From assembly GCA_046331425.1 (NCBI GenBank), contig JAXLQU010000003.1, forward strand, positions 157,088 to 221,087: 64,000 bases of DNA, written 5' to 3'. A program made the translations under genes and the position numbers. This document shows, piece after piece, positions 1 to 10,042 of this stretch (position 1 is the stretch's first letter; each line of letters opens with the position of its first letter). Source of the stretch: JANNUT01 sp046331425. GTDB taxonomy: Bacteria; Acidobacteriota; Polarisedimenticolia; J045. Under the pieces are notes generated by a model, which made no database searches, was not told the DNA's origin, and worked only from the letters and a program-made list of their open reading frames with translations.

Positions 1-67
1 GCCACCTGGTTAACCAAAACGACAGCAGCAAGCGAGCGATTACCGCCGAGCGGCAGTATTCGGTCGG

Positions 68-480
68 TCAGTGGGCAGAGCCGAGAGTGCGCTGTTCCTC
101 GATCAGTTCTGGGGGACGTCGTCTCGTGATCGATGCCGAGCTTCCGATCCGGGCGAGCCTGGCGTGCCACGGGAGCAGTTCGCGAGTGGTCAACAGCACG
201 TGCGCGATGTTCTGGTAGGTGTGCTTGCCGTGAAACATCAGCACTTCGTGCGCGACCAGGCTCTCGCCGTCATCGGCGGTCTCGATCACTAGCGTTTCCC
301 CGCCGGGCCGTTCCGAACCAGCTCCCCCAGGTAGTTGGCCGAGAGCAAGGTCGGTGATCGAATCGCGCACCACTCGTCGCGACCCGTTCCAGATTCGAGG
401 ATGTCGCTCGCTCGTAACAGTAGGCCGAAAGGTGATCGGCGTGCAGTGTGTCGATCACGGTCAGGGTGAGGTTCGTCGGG
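68..480 (-). pseudogene. Sulfatase remnant (frameshifted, internally deleted)
   Basis: Three reading frames on this strand together give pieces of one sulfatase. Reading from 480 down, the N-terminal piece resembles the alkaline-phosphatase-superfamily metal-binding start (PTNLTLTVIDTLHADHLSAY, then YERATSSNLERVA and GARFDH). A piece in a second frame reads SANYLGELVRNGPAGK, and a third frame continues with TLVIETADDGESL, then HGKHTYQNIAHVLL. The last segment matches the family's TLVIxTADHGE region, with Asp where His is usual. The order is right, but most of the roughly 250 residues expected between the first and second pieces are missing and at least two frame changes are needed. Family assignment is firm; the loss of function is inferred from the deletion and frameshifts. 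Confidence 0.72.
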
Positions 481-1075
481 GCGCCACTCGTCGCTCGGAC
501 ATGAGACGGCCGAGCGCGCTTGCGGCCCGATCCGCGACGGCATGATCGCGGCTTCGACGCCCGGCGCGATCCATCGTGGCGCGGCGAGCGGATCAGCGAT
601 TCAAGCGTGGTTCCGTGATTGGGGCAGAGTATCGCGGACCAACATGTGGGGTGGTGTCGGAGTTTTGCGCGTCAGGGTTGCCCGTTGGAAGAGCTTCTCG
701 AGCGTGCTTGGGGCGCTGACACCGACCGTGGCACAGATCAGCGCTGAATCAGAACACAGTTCTACTACCAACTTGTTGCTGCGAGTCTGTGTCGTGAGTC
801 CAGTGGCTGGTTGACGCTGCTGGATGACGCTGTTCGACGGTGCGAGGAAGTTTGCGTCGAGGACGCGGAATTGAAAGTCGGAGCGTTTGCCGAAGTGTGC
901 TTCTGCGCGCACGGCGCCAAGTTTTCTTCGGCATCATCCGGCCGCGGCCGTTTGGGCGGTCTGCATCACGAGTCGATCGTGCTCGAGCAAGCGCTCGCCT
1001 GTGGACGCAATCGCAGCGATGGCCGATCACGATCGCCATCGAGACGACGACTAGCTCACGATCGTCAGCCGCAAT
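481..1075. other. Non-coding or decayed stretch upstream of the sulfatase remnant
   Basis: No convincing gene is visible in this stretch. Open frames exist on both strands but have arginine-rich compositions typical of shadow frames in GC-rich DNA. A minus-strand frame (601-912) contains a phrase ending TPTPPHMLVRDTLP that looks more protein-like than its surroundings. Because it lies just upstream of the sulfatase start, it could be the eroded N-terminal part of the same gene or of a neighbour. I cannot assign it. Confidence 0.35.
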
Positions 1076-3649
1076 TCAGATCACGCACTCCTCGGCGGGT
1101 TCGCGCAGGTTGTAGCGCGAGCTCATCGCGGCACCATAGGCACCCGCGTTTTCGATCAGCAGCACATCTCCGGGCTGCGACTCGGGAAGCAGTCGATCGC
1201 GCCCCAAGAGATCACCGCTCTCGCAGATCGGTCCGGCGATGTGCCAATAGCCGGCAGGCGCCTGGCCCCAACGCGACAGATTGTGGATCGTGTGCCAAGC
1301 GCCGTAGAGCGCGGGGCGCAGCAGTGAGTTCATGCCGGTGGAGACACCGACGAAACCAACGCCGCGTTTGCGACGCACTTGAGTCACCGGTGCAAGCAGC
1401 ACACCGGCCTCGCTCACCAAGTAGCGTCCGGGCTCGAGCCTCAACTGAAGTGAACCGAGCCAGTGGCGCAGTGGAGCCAGCGATTGATTGAGCCGCTCGA
1501 GGTCCAGCGGCGCACGCCCCGGACGATCGGGCACACCCAGACCGCCGCCGAGGTCGATCCACGCGAGATGTTCGAAGCGTTCGCGCAACGCACCGAGTGT
1601 CGTTCCGATGGTGGCCCAGGCTCCTGCATCGAAGATTCCGCTTCCCACGTGCGCGTGCAGTCCAACGACACGGATGTCGAGCCGGGCCGCCGCCTCGCAG
1701 AACTCGTCGATCGACTCGATCGGATGACCGAACTTGGCATGCGCTCCCGCGGTGCGGACTTTCTCGTGATGCCCAAGCCCTTGCCCCGGATCGAGTCGCA
1801 GCGCCAACGACGTTCCACGAAACATCTCGGGTGCGATCGCGAGTGTGTGCGGACCATCGACCGTTACCTCTGCTCCCGATTCGAAGGCCAGCGCGTACTC
1901 CGCGATCGGCGCTAGGTTGGGTGTGAATAGCAGCGGGGCGCGGCCATCGACAAGCTCTTTGGCACGCAGCAGTTCACCGGCGGAAACGCACTCCAAACCA
2001 AAACCGGCCTCTACGATCGTGGCCAGCAACTCGCGATGCGAGTTGGCTTTCATTGCGTAGTAGAAGGCATCGACCTGGGTGACGGTGCGCAGCAGTTGTT
2101 GCGCGCGCTCGCGCACGGTGGCTCGGTCGTACACGTAGCGAGCGCGACCATCCTCGGTCAGGGCCAACAGTTCTGTGCGCCGGCGCAGCCACCACGGCGA
2201 CTCCGCCATCGACTTGGCGATCGGCCAGCCTTGGAGCATCTCCCATGTCGGGCCGAAGCGCTGATCGTCGCCCTGTGCCGGCAACAGCGCGGCGTGCAAT
2301 CGCTCGACGATTGCAGGCGCATCGTCTTCATCCACCACGAACGAAACGTTGAGGTCTTCGCTGGACTGGCTGAATAGGTGCACGGAGCGCTCGGCAAACG
2401 CCGACAGTGCACTCGCCAGCTCCGGCAGCGCGGCGCGAATCCTGCGGCCGACGATCGAGATCGCTGCGCACGAGTGCGCGACCCGCACGCTTCCCAGCGC
2501 CTGCAGGCGCGCGATCAAGGCTTGCGCCGGAGCACCATCGATTCCGCCCGGAATCTTGTCGAGCGTAATGGTCACCGCTGCTTGCGATGTCGCGACCAGA
2601 TCGACCGAAATGCCGAGGTCTTGAAAAGGGGCGAAGACCTGCGCCAGGAATCCTGGGGTCTCCCACATCGCCATCGTTTCGATCGAGAGCAGCGTGATGT
2701 TGCGACGCCATGCGACCGCCGTGACCGCCGGCTCGTCGTCGTGCTCGATCGTGATCAGCGTTCCTTCTGCGGCTGGATCGAGCGTGTTCTTGACCAGCAG
2801 CGGGATGGCAAATCGCGCAACCGGGGGCAAGCAACGCGGGTGCAGCACCTTCGCACCCATCGCCGCAATCTCCTGCGCTTCGCGATATCCGATGCGGCGG
2901 ATCAAGCGTGCAGCCGGGATGCTCCTCGGATCGGCAGTGAACAAACCGTGCACGTCGGTCCAGATCTCGAGCCGCTCGGCGCCGGCCAGCACGGCGATCA
3001 GGGCGCCGGATGTATCGCTTCCGCCGCGACCGAGCAGACACGTTTCTTTCTCGTGGTTGGCTGCAATGAATCCCTGAGTGAGCACGATCTCGCTGCCGGC
3101 GGCGGCCCGGTCGAATCGCTCGCGATCACAACAAGGGTCGACGACAGCTTCGAGGAATCGTGACTCGTCCGACTGGTGAGGCCGGGTAACGGTCACCAAC
3201 AACTCGCGCGCATCGAGCCAGCGCGCGGTCGTCCCATGTGTCCGAAGCGCCGCAACGCCGAGTGTCGTCGACGCCAACTCGCCCGCCGCCATCACACGCG
3301 CGGTGAGCCGGGGCGATGCTTCTCCGGTGAGTCGCACCCCTTCGAGTCGGCGCGCGACATCGTCCCAAATCGATCTGACCTGCGCGCGCTCGTTGGATGC
3401 GTTTCCGATCGCGTCAGCCAGGTCCTCGTGGCGAGTTCGGATTTCATCCAGTGCCGTCAGTGGTTCTCCGCGACGCGCCTCGCGGAGAGCGCGCTCCAGC
3501 AGATCGGAGACGCCCGACAGGGCCGAGGCCACGACGACCACTCGCGCCTGCGGGCGCAGCTCATTGACGCGTGAGGCGATGGTTCTCCAGCGCTCCGCGG
3601 TCGCCACCGAGGTGCCGCCGAACTTCAATACGATCCAAGGCTTGGACAT
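1076..3649 (-). CDS. Bifunctional aspartokinase / diaminopimelate decarboxylase
   Basis: The protein (857 aa) joins the first and last enzymes of the diaminopimelate route to lysine: phosphorylation of aspartate, and decarboxylation of meso-diaminopimelate to lysine. The aspartokinase half starts with KFGGTS (residues 9-14) and shows GRGGSD (207-212) and TDVHGLFTADPR (231-242). ACT-type regulatory sequence spans about 310-455. The decarboxylase half begins near 490 and has the PLP lysine in YAMKAN (K534), HVGSG (667-671), a GGG turn (701-703), EPGR (739-742), the catalytic CESGD (809-813) and GAYGAAMSSRYN near the C-terminus. Both halves look complete. The ATG is preceded by GGGAG. The same fusion is known in Xanthomonadales; the ACT domains suggest feedback control by lysine (inference). 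No other lysine gene lies nearby. Confidence 0.93.
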   Translation of the reverse strand: MSKPWIVLKFGGTSVATAERWRTIASRVNELRPQARVVVVASALSGVSDLLERALREARRGEPLTALDEIRTRHEDLADAIGNASNERAQVRSIWDDVARRLEGVRLTGEASPRLTARVMAAGELASTTLGVAALRTHGTTARWLDARELLVTVTRPHQSDESRFLEAVVDPCCDRERFDRAAAGSEIVLTQGFIAANHEKETCLLGRGGSDTSGALIAVLAGAERLEIWTDVHGLFTADPRSIPAARLIRRIGYREAQEIAAMGAKVLHPRCLPPVARFAIPLLVKNTLDPAAEGTLITIEHDDEPAVTAVAWRRNITLLSIETMAMWETPGFLAQVFAPFQDLGISVDLVATSQAAVTITLDKIPGGIDGAPAQALIARLQALGSVRVAHSCAAISIVGRRIRAALPELASALSAFAERSVHLFSQSSEDLNVSFVVDEDDAPAIVERLHAALLPAQGDDQRFGPTWEMLQGWPIAKSMAESPWWLRRRTELLALTEDGRARYVYDRATVRERAQQLLRTVTQVDAFYYAMKANSHRELLATIVEAGFGLECVSAGELLRAKELVDGRAPLLFTPNLAPIAEYALAFESGAEVTVDGPHTLAIAPEMFRGTSLALRLDPGQGLGHHEKVRTAGAHAKFGHPIESIDEFCEAAARLDIRVVGLHAHVGSGIFDAGAWATIGTTLGALRERFEHLAWIDLGGGLGVPDRPGRAPLDLERLNQSLAPLRHWLGSLQLRLEPGRYLVSEAGVLLAPVTQVRRKRGVGFVGVSTGMNSLLRPALYGAWHTIHNLSRWGQAPAGYWHIAGPICESGDLLGRDRLLPESQPGDVLLIENAGAYGAAMSSRYNLREPAEECVI

Positions 3650-3741
3650 GTAACTCCCGTTGAGTGTTGCGGAGGATAGCGGTTCGGAGCGGGCACTGGA
3701 ATCGCGTATCCTCGCTCGCGGTCGCCTGCGAGGAGGTTCCG

Positions 3742-4017
3742 ATGGGATGCGTGCTGTTGGGTATCGCGCTGTTTCTGCCGCGCGTTGCGCTGTTCTTGCT
3801 GCTGATCTTCACCGGGTGGATCGGCCGAGCCTTCGATGGATGGGTGATCCCGGTGCTCGGTTTCATCCTCATGCCGTACAGCACGATGTGGTACACGTAC
3901 GTGATGAATCGTCACCCCGGCGACTGGGGGTTCTGGCAGGTGCTGTTCATGGTGCTGGCGGTCTTGATGGATCTGAGTTCGCACGGTTGGTTCGCACGGT
4001 CGCGGCGCAAGGATTGA
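3742..4017 (+). CDS. Small multi-pass membrane protein, unknown function
   Basis: A 91-residue, very hydrophobic protein with roughly three membrane segments (about residues 2-22, 31-52 and 64-82) and a short basic tail ending RSRRKD. The frame is open further upstream, but the ATG at 3742 is preceded by a near-perfect Shine-Dalgarno AGGAGG with 5-base spacing, so this start is chosen. It lies alone between the divergent lysine-biosynthesis fusion and the convergent DUF5916 gene. I do not recognise a characterised family; function unknown. Confidence 0.72.
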   Translation: MGCVLLGIALFLPRVALFLLLIFTGWIGRAFDGWVIPVLGFILMPYSTMWYTYVMNRHPGDWGFWQVLFMVLAVLMDLSSHGWFARSRRKD

Positions 4018-4044
4018 CACGCGACACGCGCTGGGCGTCGGCAC

Positions 4045-6303
4045 TCAGAGCTGCCAAGCGTATCCGAGCTTGAAAAAGACAGTCGTTTGTTTCTCGGGCA
4101 CGAAGCCGAGTTGCTCGGCGGGCGGCAATGCGCCGCAGGTTTGGCAGTTGGTCGCACCCAGGTAAAGCACGGTCAGCGGGTTGAGTTTGTACGAAAAGAG
4201 CAACTGCGTGAACTCATCGCGGCTACGCGCCTCGACGGGAAAATCGTACAGGCTCGAATCGCGGTCGACCTGAGTGCTCTGTACGATCGCTCGCAGAAAG
4301 GCGCGCGGTGTGAACTGGTACACAACCTTGCCGTCGATCTGGCGGACGGTGAAGAGCCAGCCCTCGTCGACCGAAAGACGTTGACGCGTGTATTCGCCGC
4401 CAATGAAGAAGTGTCGTCCGAGATTGAGTGTGAACTCGGGGTTCACCTCCAAGAGGTCGGCAAGCCGTGCGCCGGCGAAGTCGATCGTCTCGCCCACGCT
4501 GGTGTCGATCGAGCTGGTGAACGCGCCGTTCCAGCGCACGTTCACAAACGCTCTGACCAGATTCTGATCGAAGTATCGATCGGCGAACAGCTCGCGTTGC
4601 CGGATTAGGCGCAGATCGACAAACGACTGGAGCGGGCCGTTGAACTGCGCTCGCGCTTGCACCACGTCGTTGGTTGGCCGCCCAGCGTCGTTCTCGGTCT
4701 TCTCGACCGCAAGCGAGTACTGTTGCCGCTTCCAAAACGAGCCGGCGTCGCCCCACACGATTCTTCCCGCCTCGCCTGTCGCGCTTTGCAGATCGACACG
4801 GGCCACGAATCCGCTGTCGGCGCGAAAGCCGGGAGCGAACCGCAGCCAACCGACTGAGGCGAACCACTCTCGGGTGCGGTGCTCGTATCTGAAGACACTG
4901 GCGCTGCCGCTGGGTGTGCGGTCGACCTCGAGGGGATCTACTACGTCCTTCGGATAGCGGCTCGAGGATTGGAGGTACTGCACGGTCACGGTATCGCTGT
5001 TGGTCAAGAGAATCCGCGCGTCGGCGCCACCGAGAGTGTGGTGGTAGTCGTCCCCCTTTCGGCCGGTGAAAAGCAGACCGAACGTCGAGCGACTGCCGAT
5101 GTCGCGCCGCCAGCGCAGCACCGCGCCATCGTTGGAACGATCGTCGAGTCGAATCAGGCGCGAACCTTGATTGCTCGGCAGCAACAAACTGGTTGCTGCA
5201 TCGCGCACGATGAACACACCGAGTGCGTTCGCACCCGCCTTGCCCGTTAGCTTGACGCCGTAGTCCGGATCGACGACGCTGCGCGTGTAGACGGCGCTGA
5301 TCGGGGTCTTGAAGAAGTCGGCACCCTCCAAAAAGAACGGGCGTTTCTCCGGGAAGAAGAGCGTGAAGCGACTATTCACCGCCAGTTGCAGCGCGTCGGC
5401 CTCGACCTGCGAGAAGTCGGGGTTGATCGCAGCACCCAGCGTGAGATTCGGCGTGATTCCCCAGCGTGCGGTCAAGCCCAGTTGGCCGAGTGTGTTGCTC
5501 GACATCGAGTCGCTGCCCGCCGCAGTCACGCGATCTTTTGTCACGATCGCGGTTGGATCCAATTCGATATCCCGCCCCGGTGCGATACCCGCCAACCCCG
5601 ACAGTTTTCCGGCCTGACACAAGAAGCAGTTCCGACTGCGCTCCAACGGCACGGCGTGGTAACGCTGTCGAACGGAGCGAGGCCGACCGCGATACGGCAC
5701 GAAACTCCACGTTTGCTGCTCGACCCCTCGCGGAAATCGTAACGACGTAAACGGAATCTCGAACTCGACGGTGTAGCCGGCCGGATCGATTCGCCCTGCC
5801 ACCGTCCAGATTGCATCCCAGGAAAAATCCTCGTCAGACGCTCCTGAGAATGCGAACGACCCCGAGGCGGGAGAGCCGACACCATTCACCACCATGTCGG
5901 CCTGGACGCCCAGCGGGTTGGACATGAAAGCGAATCCTCGGCGCTGATCATCGAAGGTATCGAGCACGAAGCCGACCTGATCGTTGCGTGAGATCTGATC
6001 GCGGTCCGAAAGCTGCGCGCGAATCTTGGCCGGCTCCGGGTCGTGGGCGCGAAATGCGACGTAGAGCGCGTGATCGTCGTAGACCACGAAGACCTCGGTA
6101 CGAACATCGGCGGGAGCGTTTTCCGCGGGGTCGGTTTCGAAGTTCAATTCGAGCGCTGCGCGATTCTGCCAGGCCGCATCATCGAGCAGACCATCGACGC
6201 GTGGCGGCTGCGAGACACGCTCCGCCCGATACGGTGTGGGCGTTTGGCCGAAAGCAGCAACAGCGAGCAAAGAGCAACAGCAAGACCATAACAAGCGACT
6301 CAC
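4045..6303 (-). CDS. DUF5916 / CBM9-like outer-membrane barrel protein
   Basis: A 752-aa secreted protein. It has a signal peptide (about residues 1-19, ending FGQ) and a CBM9-like beta-sandwich (about 25-210) with the family phrase PPRVDGLLDDAAW. A long DUF5916 region follows, including FFPEKRPFFLEGADFF, and it ends with alternating hydrophobic strands and a terminal aromatic region, as expected for an outer-membrane beta-barrel. The start is GTG with GAGGA upstream. Such proteins are common in Acidobacteria, Gemmatimonadetes and Xanthomonads. Their substrate is not established; a role in uptake or processing of sugars or peptides is inference only. It is monocistronic as far as I can see. 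Confidence 0.85.
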   Translation of the reverse strand: MSRLLWSCCCSLLAVAAFGQTPTPYRAERVSQPPRVDGLLDDAAWQNRAALELNFETDPAENAPADVRTEVFVVYDDHALYVAFRAHDPEPAKIRAQLSDRDQISRNDQVGFVLDTFDDQRRGFAFMSNPLGVQADMVVNGVGSPASGSFAFSGASDEDFSWDAIWTVAGRIDPAGYTVEFEIPFTSLRFPRGVEQQTWSFVPYRGRPRSVRQRYHAVPLERSRNCFLCQAGKLSGLAGIAPGRDIELDPTAIVTKDRVTAAGSDSMSSNTLGQLGLTARWGITPNLTLGAAINPDFSQVEADALQLAVNSRFTLFFPEKRPFFLEGADFFKTPISAVYTRSVVDPDYGVKLTGKAGANALGVFIVRDAATSLLLPSNQGSRLIRLDDRSNDGAVLRWRRDIGSRSTFGLLFTGRKGDDYHHTLGGADARILLTNSDTVTVQYLQSSSRYPKDVVDPLEVDRTPSGSASVFRYEHRTREWFASVGWLRFAPGFRADSGFVARVDLQSATGEAGRIVWGDAGSFWKRQQYSLAVEKTENDAGRPTNDVVQARAQFNGPLQSFVDLRLIRQRELFADRYFDQNLVRAFVNVRWNGAFTSSIDTSVGETIDFAGARLADLLEVNPEFTLNLGRHFFIGGEYTRQRLSVDEGWLFTVRQIDGKVVYQFTPRAFLRAIVQSTQVDRDSSLYDFPVEARSRDEFTQLLFSYKLNPLTVLYLGATNCQTCGALPPAEQLGFVPEKQTTVFFKLGYAWQL

Positions 6304-6375
6304 GGCGATTCCTCGACCAGGCGAGTCGATAGGCTGCCTGCGTGGCTCTCCTCACACAAGTGGGGAACGCAGAAA

Positions 6376-6402
6376 GGCAGGTAGCGCCGCACGCTACCTG
6401 CC
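6376..6402 (-). terminator. Intrinsic terminator of the ABC/M1 operon
   Basis: A perfect 11-bp inverted repeat (GGCAGGTAGCG / CGCTACCTGCC) with a 5-base loop lies 13 bases past the stop codon of the 6416-10042 gene. On the minus strand it is followed by a short T-rich run (TTTCT). Position and stem strength fit a rho-independent terminator, although the T tract is short. Confidence 0.65.
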
Positions 6403-6415
6403 CGGATTCGAATGT

Positions 6416-9400
6416 TCAGAACTTGTAAATCGAGTTGTCCTTTCGACGCAGTTGAAGCACCCGCACGTCGGGATCCAGCACCAGACGATCAGGCTCGAAG
6501 TCGCACCGGATCGTTACCGACGCCTTCTCGCCGGCAGCCAGCGTCACCGTGCTGCGCGCCTCCTTGTAGTCTGCCGATACGGGTACTGGCCCCTTGGCCG
6601 CTTCTTCATCGGTGACAGTCGCGAACCGATCTTTGAGTGCGGCGGCAACCTGGAGCGGCATCGTGCCGGTTCCCACATTGGTGACTGTCGCGGTGACGAC
6701 CCAGCCGGCGCCATCGCTCCCCTTTTCCTTCTTGACGTCGGAGAGCTTGTACTCCGGCACCACCACCTCGTAGAACCACTGCTTGACGAACGCGTCGTAG
6801 GCTTCCTGATCGGGCGCGTAGGGACGAAGTGTGGCCACGAAATCTTGCAACACGGGGTGATCGGAGTTCTTCGCGTAGGTGCGGAAGAACTGTTGAATCC
6901 CCAACAGATTCTGCTCGCGGCCCATCAAGTCTTGCAGCATCGTGAAGACCCACCCCCCCTTGTCGTAGGTAACGGTGGTATCGCCGTTTCGCGTTCCATC
7001 GACCTTGACCAGCGGGCGCTCGGAGTCGGCGAATCGATCACGGCCGTACTTCTCTTCGAGTCGTTTCATGGTCTCGATGCGCGCCTGCTCGCCGAGCTTT
7101 TCGTGAATCAGCATGAGCGTCGAGAAGTGCGCAGTCCCCTCCGAGAGGATGTTCCCCCCGGGGAGTTTCCCTGGGTTGATGATGTTTCCCCACCACTGGT
7201 GGGCCGATTCGTGTGCAGTAACCAGGAAGGCTGCATGCGACTTGGCATCACTTTGGGTGAGAAAGCCGATTCCTTCGGAGAAAGAGATGTTGGTCGGAAA
7301 TCCTTGAGCGTAGGTGGCCAGCGAGGCGAACTCCGAAACCTTGAGCGTTTCCCACGGATACGGAAAGAACCACTCGCTGTAGTAGTGACGCGCTGCATCG
7401 AGCGCCAGGCCCATCTCGTCCACGTTGTACGGATGGCGTTGGTCGTAGAACAACTTCGTTCCCTGCCCTGTCCATTCCTTCCAACGTCCTCCAACGATGT
7501 TGAAGAACGTCACCGGATAGTCGGTCGTCCAAACCACGGTGCGCTTGCCGCCTTCCGTTTTCTCGCTGGCGATTCGCCCAACCGAGTTGAACTGGAACTC
7601 GTCGGGACCAGTGATCGAGATTCGAACCGGGAAAGGCTCATCGGCGCCGAAGGCCGAAGGGGTCGGACCGACGTAGGCATCATCCGGGTAGTCGCGTGGC
7701 TCCAGTTTCGTGTCGTCGTCGGAGCCCACCTCTTCCATGAAGCCGATCGTCGGTACGAATGTGGGGCCGAAGCTGGTCAGCACGACGCTCGAAGGCATCA
7801 CGAACTCGGAGGCGCCACCACCGTTGCGCGAGATGCTGTTGGGAAGTTGCCCATCGAACTGAAAACCGAATCGCACCGTATCGCCAGGCTTCATGGCAGA
7901 CGCCGGTGTGAAGACGAGCAGTTTGGCGCGGTCTTCGGGCGTGACGTCCTTCCCGTCAAGCGTCCAGTGCACGTTGCTCCAGTGTGCGCCGGCCGTCACC
8001 GGGAACTTGGGCAGCGTGACCTGCTGATGATTGAGCAGGTCGTAGTAACCCTTCACCGAAAATCGGTGCGCCGCAGGGTCGATCGTCACGTCCAGGTCGG
8101 CGTTGGCGATGCGCGGCGTCTTGGCCTCGAACCACGTGATGAAGTTCTTCTGGCGATACTCCTTCATCTTGCTGAGCATGCCTTTGCCCTGCATGCCGTT
8201 GTACGACTGCACTGCCAGGGCGATTACCAGCAGCAGTGGTACGGCTCCGATCGCCAGCGCCTTGAGGAGCGAGATGAACAACGGACGGGGCGCCAGTCGA
8301 TGCAGGATCCGCTGCGGATCGGATTCGACGCGTGGATAGAAGCGCACGGCCAGGACCAAGAACACGATCGTCCCGGTGAGCGCGGCCAGACGATTCATCA
8401 CCAACGCGCTACGGTCGATCTCGAAGACGCTGATGTCGCTCCACTGCAACGACCCCCACAAAGGCCAGTTCAACGCCCACGTGAGTTTGCCGAACCCGAC
8501 CCCCATGCCGGTCAACACCACCACACCGAGGCCGATCGCGTAGCTCGCGTAGCGATTGGCGGTGAGCGAGTAGACAAAACTGATGAACGATGTCCACAAC
8601 AGGAATGTCGGCACCAACATCAAACCCCAAACTACGAGAAACGGTGTGAACTCGAGCGGAGTCTTGTGCTGATACAACAGCGCGATCGCGCCCCCCAGGA
8701 ACGTCGCTGTCAAGACCACCACCGCCACCAAACTGTTGGCCAGCGACTTGCCGGCGAGGACTGCGAATGTCTTGACAGGTGATGCGTAGTAGACCGGGGC
8801 CAGTCCAGCGCTGCGTTCACGTTGCAATGACTCGACGGTGTAGAACATCAACAGCAGAACCAACCAGAAGCTGACCTGTCCGAATGTCGAGACGGCGAAC
8901 TGACCCGACGTGATCAATGCCTGCGACTCGAGCCAGCCGCGCTGATAGAGCGAACTCACCAGAACATTCGCCAGGATCATCGGCGCGAACAAATAAAGCC
9001 CCGGCTGAAACAACAGGTTTCGCGCTTCGGCCCGTGCAATCTCGAGTGTTTGACGCCACAGGGTCGGTACACGCCAGGACATCTGTAGCGTGCTCATCCG
9101 GAGTGCGCCCAGCGGCGGGGCGGCGGCCGGTGCGTTCGCGATCGCCGTTCCGATCGGAAGGCCGTCAGGTCCGAGTCGTACCGACGCGCCTCGCAACCGT
9201 TGGCCGATTGTCCACTGCCCGAGCAGCACGCCGGCGACTCCGATCGCGGTGTAGAGCAATCGCGTGATAACGAACAGAGAGTCGGTCGTGATCGGCTGCA
9301 AATTGTAGAACGCCACCCCTCGATCGACTTTCAGCCAGACCTGGTTGAGCCAACGGAATCCCGAAGGATCGAGCGCCTGGATCGTACGATCGATGGCCGG

Positions 9401-10042
9401 GCTGAGATCCTCCGGCAACCACGGGCCAAAAATGAAAAACACGATGTAGCCCCAAACTGTTACCGGGACCAAGAACACCAGAATCGGTCTGCGCCATCGG
9501 GCGCCGATGAAGAACGCGACGCCCGCCAGAAATATCGCCGCCGGGAGGCAAAACATGACGGCCGGCCACAAGTAGTTCCCGAAGTGAAACAGGCCGCGGA
9601 ACTTCTCGGCATCGGCATTGGGAACAATGTGATTGAAGAACATTGCCAAGAACGTGTGCGCGAGAAACGCCACAGAGAACGCCGCGAACGGCGCGAGAAA
9701 CTTCCCCCAAACGTACTCCACCGGCTTCAAGCGCGTGGTGTGCAGGATCTCGCCGATTTTGTCCTCGTCATCGCGAATCACCGGCATCCCGCAACTGATC
9801 GCAAAGAAGAAGCTGTACATCAGAATGAAGAAGACCGACTGCTGCACCGCTTGGGTGAACATCGACGTTACATGCGACTTGGTGCCGCCGACATCGCTGT
9901 CGCCCGAGCCGACGGTGACGTTCCCGGACGAGAGCCCCCATGTGGCAATGAGCGCCAGAATCACCATCACCCAGAACAGCGGGCGTTTGAACTGGGCCAC
10001 GAAATCAACCCAGAACACGGCCCTGAAGCGACGCCCGATCAT
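6416..10042 (-). CDS. ABC-2 type permease fused to an M1 family metallopeptidase
   Basis: A 1208-aa fusion. Residues 1-615 form two blocks of about six membrane helices each, typical of ABC-2 permeases. The remaining part is an M1 (gluzincin) aminopeptidase-like domain with the zinc motif HESAH (944-948) and, 20 residues on, the third ligand glutamate in LSEGTAH (E968). The usual spacing is one residue shorter. The peptidase would face the periplasm. Its ATPase is encoded immediately upstream, the two genes sharing an ATGA overlap, so they form one transporter. Fusions of this layout occur in Bacteroidetes, Acidobacteria and Gemmatimonadetes. The substrate is unknown; peptide export coupled to cleavage is an attractive but unproven idea. 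Confidence 0.88.
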   Translation of the reverse strand: MIGRRFRAVFWVDFVAQFKRPLFWVMVILALIATWGLSSGNVTVGSGDSDVGGTKSHVTSMFTQAVQQSVFFILMYSFFFAISCGMPVIRDDEDKIGEILHTTRLKPVEYVWGKFLAPFAAFSVAFLAHTFLAMFFNHIVPNADAEKFRGLFHFGNYLWPAVMFCLPAAIFLAGVAFFIGARWRRPILVFLVPVTVWGYIVFFIFGPWLPEDLSPAIDRTIQALDPSGFRWLNQVWLKVDRGVAFYNLQPITTDSLFVITRLLYTAIGVAGVLLGQWTIGQRLRGASVRLGPDGLPIGTAIANAPAAAPPLGALRMSTLQMSWRVPTLWRQTLEIARAEARNLLFQPGLYLFAPMILANVLVSSLYQRGWLESQALITSGQFAVSTFGQVSFWLVLLLMFYTVESLQRERSAGLAPVYYASPVKTFAVLAGKSLANSLVAVVVLTATFLGGAIALLYQHKTPLEFTPFLVVWGLMLVPTFLLWTSFISFVYSLTANRYASYAIGLGVVVLTGMGVGFGKLTWALNWPLWGSLQWSDISVFEIDRSALVMNRLAALTGTIVFLVLAVRFYPRVESDPQRILHRLAPRPLFISLLKALAIGAVPLLLVIALAVQSYNGMQGKGMLSKMKEYRQKNFITWFEAKTPRIANADLDVTIDPAAHRFSVKGYYDLLNHQQVTLPKFPVTAGAHWSNVHWTLDGKDVTPEDRAKLLVFTPASAMKPGDTVRFGFQFDGQLPNSISRNGGGASEFVMPSSVVLTSFGPTFVPTIGFMEEVGSDDDTKLEPRDYPDDAYVGPTPSAFGADEPFPVRISITGPDEFQFNSVGRIASEKTEGGKRTVVWTTDYPVTFFNIVGGRWKEWTGQGTKLFYDQRHPYNVDEMGLALDAARHYYSEWFFPYPWETLKVSEFASLATYAQGFPTNISFSEGIGFLTQSDAKSHAAFLVTAHESAHQWWGNIINPGKLPGGNILSEGTAHFSTLMLIHEKLGEQARIETMKRLEEKYGRDRFADSERPLVKVDGTRNGDTTVTYDKGGWVFTMLQDLMGREQNLLGIQQFFRTYAKNSDHPVLQDFVATLRPYAPDQEAYDAFVKQWFYEVVVPEYKLSDVKKEKGSDGAGWVVTATVTNVGTGTMPLQVAAALKDRFATVTDEEAAKGPVPVSADYKEARSTVTLAAGEKASVTIRCDFEPDRLVLDPDVRVLQLRRKDNSIYKF

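Noticed and set aside
6236..8782. Long plus-strand open frame of 848 codons opposite the ABC/M1 gene
   Set aside because: It mirrors the codon pattern of the strong minus-strand gene, has a charged composition with no domain and no ribosome site.
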